NCBI GenBank assembly: GCA_964510055.1
Contig: CAZDZY010000043.1
Span: 1 to 23,434, forward strand
DNA length: 23,434 bases
Direction: 5' to 3'
From: DTFZ01 sp964510055
GTDB taxonomy: Bacteria > Bacillota > Clostridia > Christensenellales > SZUA-584
How positions within the stretch are numbered: the stretch's first letter is position 1; each line of letters opens with the position of its first letter. The translations under genes and the position numbers were made by a program. Below the pieces are notes generated by a model. The model made no database searches. It was not told the origin of the DNA and worked only from the letters and a program-made list of their open reading frames with translations. Positions 13,312 to 20,861 of this stretch are shown piece after piece.

Positions 13312-14181
13312 CTAAAACATGCTCAGCTGCCGCGGCTGCCCTTTCTGCTCAAACGTATGCAGATAAGTAAATATCTCTTCGTTATTGCAGACTATCCCGT
13401 GTTTTTTGCACTCCGAGCGCAATATGTCCATAAGCCGCGTGTTATTGCCGCTGAAACACTGGTATGAGTACCCGAATTTTCGCTCGTATTTCTGTTTTAG
13501 TCCCGGGAAATGCTCGTCAAGCTTTTTATAGAAATACTCGCGGTCGCCTTCGCGCAGCGTAACCCCCATACCAAAGCACAGTATGCCGTACACTTTTGCT
13601 TCGGCGCAGTAACCGAGTATACCCTTAAGGTTCTCTTCGGTATCGTTTATAAACGGCAGTATAGGGCAAAGCCATACGACCGTGGGAATGCCGTTGTCCC
13701 GGAATACCTTAAGCGCTTCAAAACGCTCCTTAGTGGTGCTGACTTTGGGTTCAAGTATACCGCACAGGTCTTCGTCGAATGTCGTAAGCGTGATCTGCAC
13801 GACGCATTTCGCTTTTTCGTTGATGCTTTTCAGCAGATCGAGGTCGCGGAGAATCCGGACGGATTTTGTTATTATCGCGGCCCCGAACCCGTATCTGTCG
13901 ATAAGCTCAAGGCTTTCCCTTGTAAGCATCAGTTCCTCTTCAAGCGGCAGATACGGGTCGCACATGGAGCCGGTGCCTATCATGCATTTAGTCCTTTTGC
14001 GCTTCAGCGCCTCTTCCAGCAGCTGCGGGGCGTTTATCTTTACTTCGACGTCTTCGAAGTCGTGATCGATCCTGTAGCATCTACTTCGCGAGTCGCAGTA
14101 AATACAGCCGTGCGTGCAGCCCCGGTAAAGGTTCATCCCGTTTGAGGCGGACAGTATTCCTTTAGCTTGTTTGTAATGCAT
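13312..14181 (-). CDS. Radical SAM protein, SPL-like (COG1533-type), 289 aa
   Basis: This is an iron-sulfur enzyme using S-adenosylmethionine. The cluster motif C-THG-C-IY-C (Cys22, 26 and 29) is the CxxxCxxC of the family, in the SPL-like context NLYRGCTHGCIYCDSRS. Other blocks are TGSMCDPYLPLEE and VQITLTTFDEDLCGILEP, as in the short spore photoproduct lyase-related proteins common in bacteria. It is too short and lacks the C-terminal cysteine region of genuine SplB, so DNA photoproduct repair is not claimed. The start at 14181 is favoured over a more upstream in-frame ATG (14229) because GGAGGGG lies seven bases before it. It is divergent from the bactofilin gene, with a 252-bp spacer. Substrate unknown. 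Confidence 0.85.
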   Translation of the reverse strand: MHYKQAKGILSASNGMNLYRGCTHGCIYCDSRSRCYRIDHDFEDVEVKINAPQLLEEALKRKRTKCMIGTGSMCDPYLPLEEELMLTRESLELIDRYGFGAAIITKSVRILRDLDLLKSINEKAKCVVQITLTTFDEDLCGILEPKVSTTKERFEALKVFRDNGIPTVVWLCPILPFINDTEENLKGILGYCAEAKVYGILCFGMGVTLREGDREYFYKKLDEHFPGLKQKYERKFGYSYQCFSGNNTRLMDILRSECKKHGIVCNNEEIFTYLHTFEQKGQPRQLSMF

Positions 14182-14188
14182 CCGCTTA

Positions 14189-14195
14189 CCCCTCC
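14189..14195 (-). promoter_or_regulatory. Start-deciding ribosome binding site of the radical SAM gene
   Basis: GGAGGGG on the minus strand, followed by TAAGCGG (7 nt) and ATG at 14181. The longer reading frame from 14229 would place this site inside the coding region and has no comparable site of its own. Confidence 0.75.
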
Positions 14196-14364
14196 AGCGT
14201 ATTTTATCATAATCGCCATAAAGCGGCATTACCTTTGCGGTTTCGAATAAAAAAGAAAGGATTAAAAACAGTGAGTTTATAGTTTGTAAAAAATACCTCG
14301 AAAAAAATCGAACTTTTACATTTATTCATCGTTTAAATAAACAAAGGCATTTTAGAATATTTCC

Positions 14365-14393
14365 TTTAAAATATACAAGAGATGCCATATAAT
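14365..14393 (+). promoter_or_regulatory. Probable bactofilin promoter
   Basis: TATAAT (14388-14393) with TTTAAA (14365-14370) 17 bp upstream. The -10 is perfect, the -35 weak. Leader about 34 nt. Confidence 0.5.
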
Positions 14394-14433
14394 ATATTTG
14401 CAATCGATAAATAATAATTTAGGAGGTAAAAGA

Positions 14434-14910
14434 ATGTTTGGAAAAGAGAACGTCGTAAAAATATCATCAGCTAAGGTCGACTTCCATATCTCGGCCGAAT
14501 CGGTGATCACAGGCGACATACAGACGAAAAGCAGCATCAGTGTTGACGGACAGGTTAAAGGCGGAATAAGCGCTTCCGGAAATGTGTATATAGGGAACAA
14601 TGCAAAAGTGGACGGGAATATATCAGGTATGGATATTCAGGTAGACGGTACGGTAAACGGTAATATTCATGCCACCGGGGAACTCGTTATACACTCGAGC
14701 GCAAAACTGGTCGGAAACATAAAGGCAGCGGGCATAAGGATCGATAAAAACACGAAGTATGAAGGCACTATTTCCATCGGAATGGATAATCCCAAAGAAT
14801 ATATAGTACCGGGCAAAGTAGAGCCGCAGGCGGCCAAGCCGCAGCCAGCGGCAGCTAAAACAGATAAACCGGCGGTAAAGCCGGAAGCGCCGGTGGCGAA
14901 TATCAAATAG
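14434..14910 (+). CDS. Bactofilin (polymer-forming cytoskeletal protein), 158 aa
   Basis: Bactofilins self-assemble without nucleotides into filaments that organise cell shape, wall synthesis or other envelope proteins. The core (about residues 12-120) is a right-handed beta-helix of short repeated rungs such as VITGDIQTKSSISVDGQVKG, VYIGNNAKVDGNISG and VIHSSAKLVGNIKA, with the regular Gly and hydrophobic spacing of the family. The last 35 residues are a Pro/Ala/Lys-rich flexible tail, common and variable in bactofilins. The ATG at 14434 has AGGAGG seven bases upstream; an in-frame upstream ATG (14398) has no such site. It is monocistronic, with a good terminator downstream. No M23 peptidase, a frequent partner, is adjacent. 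Confidence 0.93.
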   Translation: MFGKENVVKISSAKVDFHISAESVITGDIQTKSSISVDGQVKGGISASGNVYIGNNAKVDGNISGMDIQVDGTVNGNIHATGELVIHSSAKLVGNIKAAGIRIDKNTKYEGTISIGMDNPKEYIVPGKVEPQAAKPQPAAAKTDKPAVKPEAPVANIK

Positions 14911-14935
14911 TTTTTGACTAAAAAATGCTGATAGG

Positions 14936-14971
14936 GGAACCGCAGGCAAAATGCATACTGCGGTTCCTTTT
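14936..14971 (+). terminator. Intrinsic terminator of the bactofilin gene
   Basis: GGAACCGCAG (14936-14945) and CTGCGGTTCC (14958-14967) form a perfect 10-bp stem with a 12-nt loop, followed by TTTT. It lies 26 bp after the stop codon. Confidence 0.85.
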
Positions 14972-15354
14972 GCTACACACGCTCAGCGTGTGGAATGAAG
15001 GATAGCTTTAGCGTATAATTTAAATTCAAATAATTAGATAGAAAAAAGATTCTTCACTACGCCGGGGCTCCGTTCAGAATGACAGAACGAGTTAGTGTGT
15101 TACGAAACGAATTAATAACAGAATGAAGTTTACAAAACAACCAGAATGAATGAATGGGCTTATGATAAACCATGTTTAAGAAACAAAACTAATAGTGTCA
15201 TTCTGAGGAGCAAAGCGAACGAAGAATCTTATCTCTATGCGGCCCACGGAACCGACATATGCCGGAAGGCTCCAGCAAGAGTCCATTGTAGGGGTCAATA
15301 AAAATCACCCCTTGAAGGGATGGATTATTATTTGTCAGCTCTTACATTGAGAAT
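14972..15354. other. Gene-free spacer with repeat sequences
   Basis: No coding region is supported between the bactofilin terminator and the UroD-like gene. The stretch holds a small hairpin with arms CACACGC (14976-14982) and GCGTGTG (14986-14992), and a larger inverted-repeat element at 15046-15230 described separately. The last 120 bp, up to the stop codon of the next gene, show nothing recognisable. Confidence 0.6.
15046..15230. repeat. MITE-like inverted repeat (AAGATTCTTC...CAGAATGAC family)
   Basis: The left arm (15046-15083) begins AAGATTCTTC and ends CAGAATGAC; the right arm (15197-15230) is GTCATTCTG...GAAGAATCTT, its reverse complement at both ends with a variable middle. The arms enclose 113 bp of AT-rich DNA without an ORF. 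The same sequence, with AAGATTCTTCGCTTCGCTCAGAATGAC-like cores, is familiar as a dispersed palindromic repeat in many bacterial genomes (recalled, not searched). No target-site duplication is obvious. Confidence 0.7.
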
Positions 15355-16356
15355 CTATCTGGTTAGATAGTATTCTTTGGCCGCTGCGAAAAAGGCGTCT
15401 ATGTTGCCCCAGCCTGACGAGGGCGGTATGTCGCAGCCCGAAGATATCACGAAATTCTTATAGCCGCCGCACTTATCGAGAAGAGAGAGCGTCGCCGCCC
15501 GTATCGACTCGGGGCTTCCGTTTTTAAACTCGCCCGCGGGGTCGATATTGCCCATTACGATCACATCTGAAGGCATGCGCTCAAGTACTGCTTCCATCGA
15601 TACCGCGTTACCGAAGTGGTAAGCACAGGCGCCTATCTTTAGTATGGAATCGATAAGGGCTACAGCGCTGTTGCCGCAGTTGTGGTATATTAAAATAAAG
15701 TCGTCGCTTTTTACAGCGTCAGCTATTTGCTTAACGTAAGGCGTGGAAAACTCATTGCATAGCGCGGGAGATAAAAGGCCGGCAAGAGGCTCGGCTATGA
15801 TGATTCCGTCAGCGCCTGCGGCTTTATAGGCCATAGCATATTTTTTCAGGAATCCAGCCGCTTTTTCGAGCGTCGCGTGAACTAACTCCGGCGCCTCGTA
15901 AAAGTCGATCATAGTATCGGTAACGCCTATCAGCCTGCCGGAAAGAGAGAGCGGGCCTATAACGCCGGCGAAGATCGGGCGGTCAGTTATTTTTTTCTTC
16001 GCTTTGCCGACGGCTTCTATGTATACGGCTATCCTTCCTTTGTCCGTCTCAGGAACAGCCAGCTTTTCGGCGTCATCCTTTGTCAGCACTATCTGCCCGA
16101 TGACAGTCGGCACTTCATCGCCTGAAAAGCATACCTTTGAGCCAAACGCTTCCGCTTCCACCGAAAGGTCCATCATGCTGCACGAGGCAGCGGCTTCGGT
16201 GCGCCGCGCTACGAGCTTCATGCCCTCCGATATCGTTTCGCTGCCGGAGATCAGTTCATCGACCCCTATGCCTAAAAGCTGGACGCAAGGGTACGAAAGG
16301 ATAGGCATAGGCTTTTTTATATTTGAATCATATAATTCCTTTATCCATTTGTTCAT
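15355..16356 (-). CDS. UroD-fold methyltransferase, MtaA/CmuA-like (333 aa)
   Basis: The family shares the fold of uroporphyrinogen decarboxylase and moves methyl groups between corrinoid proteins and a thiol acceptor (coenzyme M in methanogens, other acceptors in bacteria). The zinc-binding residues of the methyltransferase branch are all present: His225 and Cys227 in YHNCGNS, and Cys308 in SSGCDIPPSS. GNIDPAGEF (269-277) is another family block. A true UroD lacks this H-x-C...C set, so haem synthesis is unlikely. The ATG at 16356 is chosen because homology-like sequence begins there; upstream residues look unrelated and would overlap the EamA gene. The ribosome site is poor, with only GCAGG some distance upstream. 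No corrinoid protein gene is adjacent. It follows the EamA gene on the same strand by 94 bp. Confidence 0.83.
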   Translation of the reverse strand: MNKWIKELYDSNIKKPMPILSYPCVQLLGIGVDELISGSETISEGMKLVARRTEAAASCSMMDLSVEAEAFGSKVCFSGDEVPTVIGQIVLTKDDAEKLAVPETDKGRIAVYIEAVGKAKKKITDRPIFAGVIGPLSLSGRLIGVTDTMIDFYEAPELVHATLEKAAGFLKKYAMAYKAAGADGIIIAEPLAGLLSPALCNEFSTPYVKQIADAVKSDDFILIYHNCGNSAVALIDSILKIGACAYHFGNAVSMEAVLERMPSDVIVMGNIDPAGEFKNGSPESIRAATLSLLDKCGGYKNFVISSGCDIPPSSGWGNIDAFFAAAKEYYLTR

Positions 16357-16450
16357 ATCCGTTATTATTACCTGCTTTATACTGTTTTTTTCAATGATAC
16401 AGGGCGGCCGGGCATGATTCCGGCAGAAAAGAATAATATTTTGGGACCGC

Positions 16451-17374
16451 TTAGAGATCTGCCGGCCTGTCCCGCCCCGTTTCAAAGCTTTGCGGCAATG
16501 ATTTCCGGCGTTCCGGTATCTGCGTTATAAGCATTCCGCAAAGCATCAGGGCACAACCGATGTACTCTTTTAAGGCCATCCGCTCGCTCAATATGATCCA
16601 CCCGGCGAGGGCTGCGAAGACCGCTTCCATACTCATGATTATAGCTGCATGCGAGGGTCTTGCATGCTTTTGCCCTATTACCTGAAGAGTGAAAGCAATG
16701 CCTGCCGAGAAGATACCGCTGTAGAGTATGGGGGCTGCCACCTGCATGATGTTATGAAAGTTTATATCTTCGAAGATAAGCGCGGAAACAAGGTTCAGCA
16801 GCGAACACACCGCGGACTGTGTAAATGCGAATGAGAAGACGTCGGTAACCTTAGCGTATCTGTCTACGAGGAGGATCTGCATAGTGCAAAAAATTGCTCC
16901 GATAAGCACCAATGCGTCGCCTTTTCCTATAGAAAAACCGCCCTTAACGCACAGAAGATATAAGCCGATGGCGGCGATACCGACGCTCAGCCATACTTTC
17001 AGGCTGCTGCTATGCTTAAGGAAAATACCCGCCACAGGCACGAATACGATATATAGCCCTGTGATAAAAGCCGCTTTGCCCACGGTTGTATACGCAATGC
17101 CCGACGTCTGGAAGAAGGAGACCGCAAAAAGGGCGCTTCCGGCAAAGAGGCCGGGTATCAAAGCGCCTTTTATCCGCCCTCCCGCTTTTCCGTTTTTACT
17201 GGTTGAAAAAAGTATAAAAGGCAATATGGAAAGGCTCCCCAAGCCGAACCTGATGCCGTTGAAAGCAAACGGCCCGATGTATTTTATCGCTTCGCTTTGC
17301 GATACGAAAGCCAGCCCCCAGATCGCGGCCGCCAGCAGCAGCAGCGCGTTATATTTCGTTTTCCCCTTTTCCAA
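16451..17374 (-). CDS. EamA/DMT-family transporter (307 aa)
   Basis: Ten-helix membrane transporter of the drug/metabolite superfamily, with two EamA repeats (about residues 8-140 and 150-285). The first repeat opens ALLLLAAAIWGLAFVSQSEAI and contains IGPFAFNGIRFGLG; the second ends HAAIIMSMEAVFAALAGWIILSERMALKEYIGCALMLCGM, a very typical EamA end block. Such proteins usually export amino acids, their derivatives or other small metabolites. The start is a TTG at 17374 with GGGGG six bases upstream; no ATG lies near enough to preserve the first helix. It has a promoter with repeated ATGATG-type motifs, and the UroD-like methyltransferase lies downstream on the same strand. Substrate unknown. 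Confidence 0.9.
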   Translation of the reverse strand: MEKGKTKYNALLLLAAAIWGLAFVSQSEAIKYIGPFAFNGIRFGLGSLSILPFILFSTSKNGKAGGRIKGALIPGLFAGSALFAVSFFQTSGIAYTTVGKAAFITGLYIVFVPVAGIFLKHSSSLKVWLSVGIAAIGLYLLCVKGGFSIGKGDALVLIGAIFCTMQILLVDRYAKVTDVFSFAFTQSAVCSLLNLVSALIFEDINFHNIMQVAAPILYSGIFSAGIAFTLQVIGQKHARPSHAAIIMSMEAVFAALAGWIILSERMALKEYIGCALMLCGMLITQIPERRKSLPQSFETGRDRPADL

Positions 17375-17392
17375 TGATATCCCCCGCTGACC

Positions 17393-17439
17393 GATGATTA
17401 TGACCAGATGATTATACCATCATCGCATATGATGAGATA
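17393..17439 (-). promoter_or_regulatory. EamA promoter with repeated GATGATTAT / CATCAT motifs
   Basis: On the minus strand TGgTATAAT gives an extended -10 (TATAAT at 17416-17411); the -35 region is poor (TATCTC). Around it GATGATTAT occurs twice (17393-17401 and 17407-17415), and CATCAT (17418-17423) and ATGATG (17429-17434) form an inverted repeat inside the promoter spacer. The arrangement suggests an operator, but the regulator is not in this window. Confidence 0.5.
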
Positions 17440-17482
17440 GTGCCAAATGATATTTGTTGTTATTTAATTAATGCTATATCTT

Positions 17483-18205
17483 TTATATCGGTTTGAGACC
17501 AGCAGTAAGTTTTGAGATTATACCCTCATAATTTGAATTATCAACAGCGACCCTTGGAAAACCGCCATATTCGAAACATTTTCGAAGATATTCAATGAAA
17601 GTACAGTTATGTTCTTCAAACAGTACTCTGCTATCTATGCTCGGCTCCTTCGTTATCTCGATACTATAAGGCATTCCGCCGCTGACGTTATCCTTGTGAT
17701 AATAGTCCGGTGAGATATTGATATATATTTGCTCATTATTTAGGAATTGCTCGTCTATATACTCCTTCCGATCATCGAATTCCGATAAAATGTAGTCTAA
17801 TGGATCTATACATAAAGGATCGGAATATTCAAACCACCTTTGTTCAGGGTAATTATCATAATCCCACATAAAGAATGCACTTCCGACTACGCGGTAGAAT
17901 TCCTTTAAAGAGAGGGGAACAAAACCATAACGCCCCACACTCTCATCAAGCTGAAGCAATTGCTTTTCCGTAAATTCATCCGGATATATCCGCGGCACCA
18001 GCTCCTCAAAAAATTTGTATTTCATGTCCGATAACCTGGAATAGATCAAGTCCACGTTATATTTAACCCTTGTCATCGTTTCCTGCAGAACATCTTGGAT
18101 ATCCTTAATAGTTTCTTTTTCAAAGGCTTTTTGCTTAAGGTCGTAAATCTCCTGCCAGACCGATTCGCATTCACCGGCCAAATATCGGCGATAAAAACTA
18201 GCCAT
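17483..18205 (-). CDS. Hypothetical protein with SUKH/SMI1-KNR4-like features (240 aa)
   Basis: I recognise this only loosely. VPLSLKEFYRVVGSAFFMWDYD (about residues 95-116) has the usual SMI1/KNR4 pattern of a helix that starts with a Pro and Leu before FY...VG, and FIEYLRKCFEYGGFPRV (about 204-220) matches the C-terminal block with GGFP. No signal peptide or membrane span is seen, and the N-terminal 60 residues look helical and charged. SUKH proteins are often immunity proteins to contact-dependent or secreted toxins, but no toxin gene is beside this one and stand-alone members are common. The ATG at 18205 has GGGGG about nine bases upstream. A promoter is predicted at 18250-18278. Confidence 0.6.
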   Translation of the reverse strand: MASFYRRYLAGECESVWQEIYDLKQKAFEKETIKDIQDVLQETMTRVKYNVDLIYSRLSDMKYKFFEELVPRIYPDEFTEKQLLQLDESVGRYGFVPLSLKEFYRVVGSAFFMWDYDNYPEQRWFEYSDPLCIDPLDYILSEFDDRKEYIDEQFLNNEQIYINISPDYYHKDNVSGGMPYSIEITKEPSIDSRVLFEEHNCTFIEYLRKCFEYGGFPRVAVDNSNYEGIISKLTAGLKPI

Positions 18206-18249
18206 GGTCTTTAACCCCCGGTTTTTTAGTATTTAAGTCAATTTTTATA

Positions 18250-18278
18250 ATAATACATCAAACAAATATATTCATCAA
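18250..18278 (-). promoter_or_regulatory. Promoter of the SUKH-like gene
   Basis: On the minus strand TTGATG (18278-18273), 17 bp and TATTAT (18255-18250). The leader would be about 38 nt. It lies just beyond the terminator of the phosphoketolase gene, which argues for separate transcription. Confidence 0.5.
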
Positions 18279-18284
18279 CAGAAA

Positions 18285-18308
18285 AGGCCGTACATTACCG
18301 TACGGCCT
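18285..18308 (-). terminator. Intrinsic terminator of the phosphoketolase gene
   Basis: AGGCCGTAC (18285-18293) and GTACGGCCT (18300-18308) form a perfect 9-bp stem with a 6-nt loop, followed on the minus strand by TTTTCTGTT. It is 36 bp past the stop codon. Confidence 0.85.
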
Positions 18309-18344
18309 CATCAACACAAGAGAATGTTTATTTAAGATTTTATT

Positions 18345-20702
18345 TCAATACGGCCATTTCCAGTTGTTTATCTCGTCTTTGTCGACGCCGTTATCGTAAG
18401 CGTACTGTATATTATCTATTATCTCGTTCTTCATGCGCTCGCGGACGTGAGCGCCCTTGGAGCCTAAATTCAGGCGGTCTATTACGTCTATCACTAGGTT
18501 GAACCGGTCCGTCTGGTTCTTTATCGTGAGCTCTAAAGGCGTGTTTATGTTGCCGCGCTCTTTATAGCCGCGCACGTGTATCCTTTCCTGGTTCGTGCGC
18601 TTATACGTAAGCTTGTGTATGAGCCACGGGTAGCCGTGGAAGTTGAATATCACGTGCTTGTCCGCCGTGAACAGCGAGTCGAACTCCTTGTCTGTAAGGC
18701 CGTGCGGGTGCTCTGTGGAGGGCATCAGCTTCATCAGGTCGACTACGTTTATAAACCGCACTTTAAGCTTCGGGAACGCGTCGCGCAGTATCGCGACGGC
18801 GGCGAGAGCCTCGCGCGTCGGGACGTCTCCGCAGCTCGCGATGACGATATCGGTGTCTCCGCCCGTGTCGCCCGAATCGTCGTTGCTCGCCCAGTCCCAT
18901 ATGCCTATGCCTTTGGTGCAGTGTTTTATCGCCGAATCCATATCGAGATACTGCAGATGCTTCTGCTTATCGGCCACTATCACGTTTACATAGCCCTCGC
19001 TCTTAAGGCAGTGGTCGGCTGTGGAAAGAAGGCAGTTGGCGTCCGGCGGAAGGTATATGCGCACGATCTCAGGGCTCTTATTGGTCACCACGTCGAGGAA
19101 CCCCGGCTCCTGATGCGAGAAGCCGTTATGGTCCTGCCGCCACACGGTGGAAGAAAGCAGTATGTTTTCCGACGATATCGGGGCGCGCCACGATACCTCG
19201 TTCTTGCTTATCTGCTGCCACTTGGCGAACTGGTTGAACATGGAGTCTATGATATGCGAGAACGCTTCGTATGTATGGAAGAAGCCATGACGCCCGGTGA
19301 GGATATAGCCTTCGAGCCACCCCAAAAGCGTATGCTCGCTGAGCATCTCCATCACCTTGCCGTCGCGCGAGAGCTCGCTGCCGTCGGCGTCCGCTTCGAG
19401 TATTTCTCCCATCCAGACCTTTTTGCTTGCCTTGAAAACCGCGTCGAGACGGTTAGAAGCCGTTTCGTCCGGCCCGAACACGCGGAAATTCTCTTTATTG
19501 TACAAAAGCGTATCTTTTAAGAATTCGCCGAGCATCTTCGTATTTTCGGCTTCCGTCTTGCCCGGCTTGATATCCTTTACCCCGTAGTCGCGGAAATCGG
19601 GCAGGCGCAGCTGTTTTCTGGTAAGCCCGTAAGTCTGCGGATTCGCGCTCATGCGCTTTGTCCCCTGCGGAGCAAGGCTTTTGAGTTCGGGGATAAGCTT
19701 TCCCTGTTCGTCAAACAGCTTCTCGGGATGGTAGCTTTTGAGCCAGTCCTCGAGGATCTTTAAATGCTCCGGGTTTCCGTGTATTCCTGATATGGGTACC
19801 TGGTGCGAGCGCCAGAAATCTTCGACTTTGTGCCCATCGACCTCTTTCGGGCCGGTCCAGCCCTTGGGGGATTTCAGTATTATCATAGGCCACATAGGGC
19901 GGGTAAGGTCTCCGTTCCGCGCCGCCTGTTGTATCGCGTTTATTTCGAGTACGGCTTTTTCAAGCGTGTCGGCCATACAGTTGTGCATCGTTTCTATGCT
20001 GTTGCCTTCCACCATATACGGGGTGTAGCCGTAGCCTTTGAAAAGGTCTTCGAGCTCCCGGCGGCTTATGCGCGCGAGTACGGTCGGGTTGGCTATCTTA
20101 TATCCGTTGAGGTGCAATATGGGGAGCACCGCTCCGTCTCTCGCGGGGTTTAAGAACTTATTGGAGTGCCATGCTGTAGCCAATGGTCCGGTCTCCGCCT
20201 CGCCGTCGCCGACCACAGCCGCTATTATCTGGCTTGGGTTATCGTACGCGGCGCCGTAAGCGTGCGAGAGGCTGTAGCCTAATTCGCCCCCCTCGTGTAT
20301 AGAGCCGGGAAGCTCGGGCGTGCAGTGGCTGCCTATTCCGCCCGGGAACGAGAAATGCCTGAAAAGCTCGCGCATCCCTTCTTCGGTTTCGGGAGTATTC
20401 GGATAAAATTCAGAATACGTGCCCTCGAGGTAGGCGGGGGCGAGCACCCCGGGAGCGCCGTGCCCCGGCCCGGCGATGAATATCATATTAAGGCCGTATT
20501 TGTTGATGAGCCTGTTTAAATGGACATAGATGAACGAAAGCCCCGGGCTTGTGCCCCAGTGCCCTAAAAGCCTTTTCTTGATATGCTCCGGTTTAAGAGG
20601 TTCCTTTAAAAGCGGGTTGTCTTTAAGATAGATCATGCCCGCGGCGAGGTAATTGCACGCCATCCAATACGAATTGAGCTTTTTGAGTTCTTCTTTTTCC
20701 AT
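18345..20702 (-). CDS. xfp: Xylulose-5-phosphate/fructose-6-phosphate phosphoketolase (785 aa)
   Basis: A thiamine diphosphate enzyme that splits xylulose 5-phosphate (and often fructose 6-phosphate) with phosphate into acetyl phosphate and a shorter sugar phosphate. The family signatures are present: GGIGSHCTPELPGSIHEGGELGYSL (121-145), the TPP motif GDGEAETGPLATAWHSNKFLNP (165-186) and LEGYILTGRHGFFHTYEAF (roughly 465-483). Full length for the family (about 790). ATG at 20702 with AAGGGG ten bases upstream. Its codon use is visibly richer in G and C at third positions than the neighbours, which may mean high expression or a different origin. No ackA, pta or transketolase is adjacent. Its own promoter and terminator make it a single-gene unit. 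Confidence 0.97.
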   Translation of the reverse strand: MEKEELKKLNSYWMACNYLAAGMIYLKDNPLLKEPLKPEHIKKRLLGHWGTSPGLSFIYVHLNRLINKYGLNMIFIAGPGHGAPGVLAPAYLEGTYSEFYPNTPETEEGMRELFRHFSFPGGIGSHCTPELPGSIHEGGELGYSLSHAYGAAYDNPSQIIAAVVGDGEAETGPLATAWHSNKFLNPARDGAVLPILHLNGYKIANPTVLARISRRELEDLFKGYGYTPYMVEGNSIETMHNCMADTLEKAVLEINAIQQAARNGDLTRPMWPMIILKSPKGWTGPKEVDGHKVEDFWRSHQVPISGIHGNPEHLKILEDWLKSYHPEKLFDEQGKLIPELKSLAPQGTKRMSANPQTYGLTRKQLRLPDFRDYGVKDIKPGKTEAENTKMLGEFLKDTLLYNKENFRVFGPDETASNRLDAVFKASKKVWMGEILEADADGSELSRDGKVMEMLSEHTLLGWLEGYILTGRHGFFHTYEAFSHIIDSMFNQFAKWQQISKNEVSWRAPISSENILLSSTVWRQDHNGFSHQEPGFLDVVTNKSPEIVRIYLPPDANCLLSTADHCLKSEGYVNVIVADKQKHLQYLDMDSAIKHCTKGIGIWDWASNDDSGDTGGDTDIVIASCGDVPTREALAAVAILRDAFPKLKVRFINVVDLMKLMPSTEHPHGLTDKEFDSLFTADKHVIFNFHGYPWLIHKLTYKRTNQERIHVRGYKERGNINTPLELTIKNQTDRFNLVIDVIDRLNLGSKGAHVRERMKNEIIDNIQYAYDNGVDKDEINNWKWPY

Positions 20703-20777
20703 GATTCTTTATCCCCTTAAATTAATTACCTTTAGTATTGACTGTGCATATAGATAATAGCCTTTATCATTACTCAG

Positions 20778-20807
20778 ATATTAGCATATTAAGGGATAAA
20801 GCGTCAA
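20778..20807 (-). promoter_or_regulatory. Probable promoter of the phosphoketolase gene
   Basis: On the minus strand TTGACG (20807-20802), 18 bp and TAATAT (20783-20778). The leader would be about 70 nt. Confidence 0.55.
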
Positions 20808-20861
20808 CGAAAGCTATCTTATTGTGTTATCGATGCCTGATCCGGTCGTGTAAGAACGACT

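Noticed and set aside
13510..14145. 211-aa plus-strand reading frame
   Set aside because: Antisense shadow of the radical SAM gene, which has the cysteine motif and a strong ribosome site.
13312..14181. Spore photoproduct lyase (splB)
   Set aside because: Only the radical SAM core is shared; the protein is shorter and the characteristic C-terminal region of SplB is not seen.
15355..16356. Haem biosynthesis uroporphyrinogen decarboxylase (hemE)
   Set aside because: The H-x-C...C zinc set of methyltransferases is present and no haem genes are nearby.
18576..19520. 314-aa plus-strand reading frame
   Set aside because: Antisense shadow of the phosphoketolase gene, whose family signatures are unambiguous.
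20845..20860. Short GTCGT/ACGAC hairpin upstream of the phosphoketolase promoter
   Set aside because: A 5-bp stem without a T run on the minus strand is too weak to call a terminator of the beta-propeller gene.
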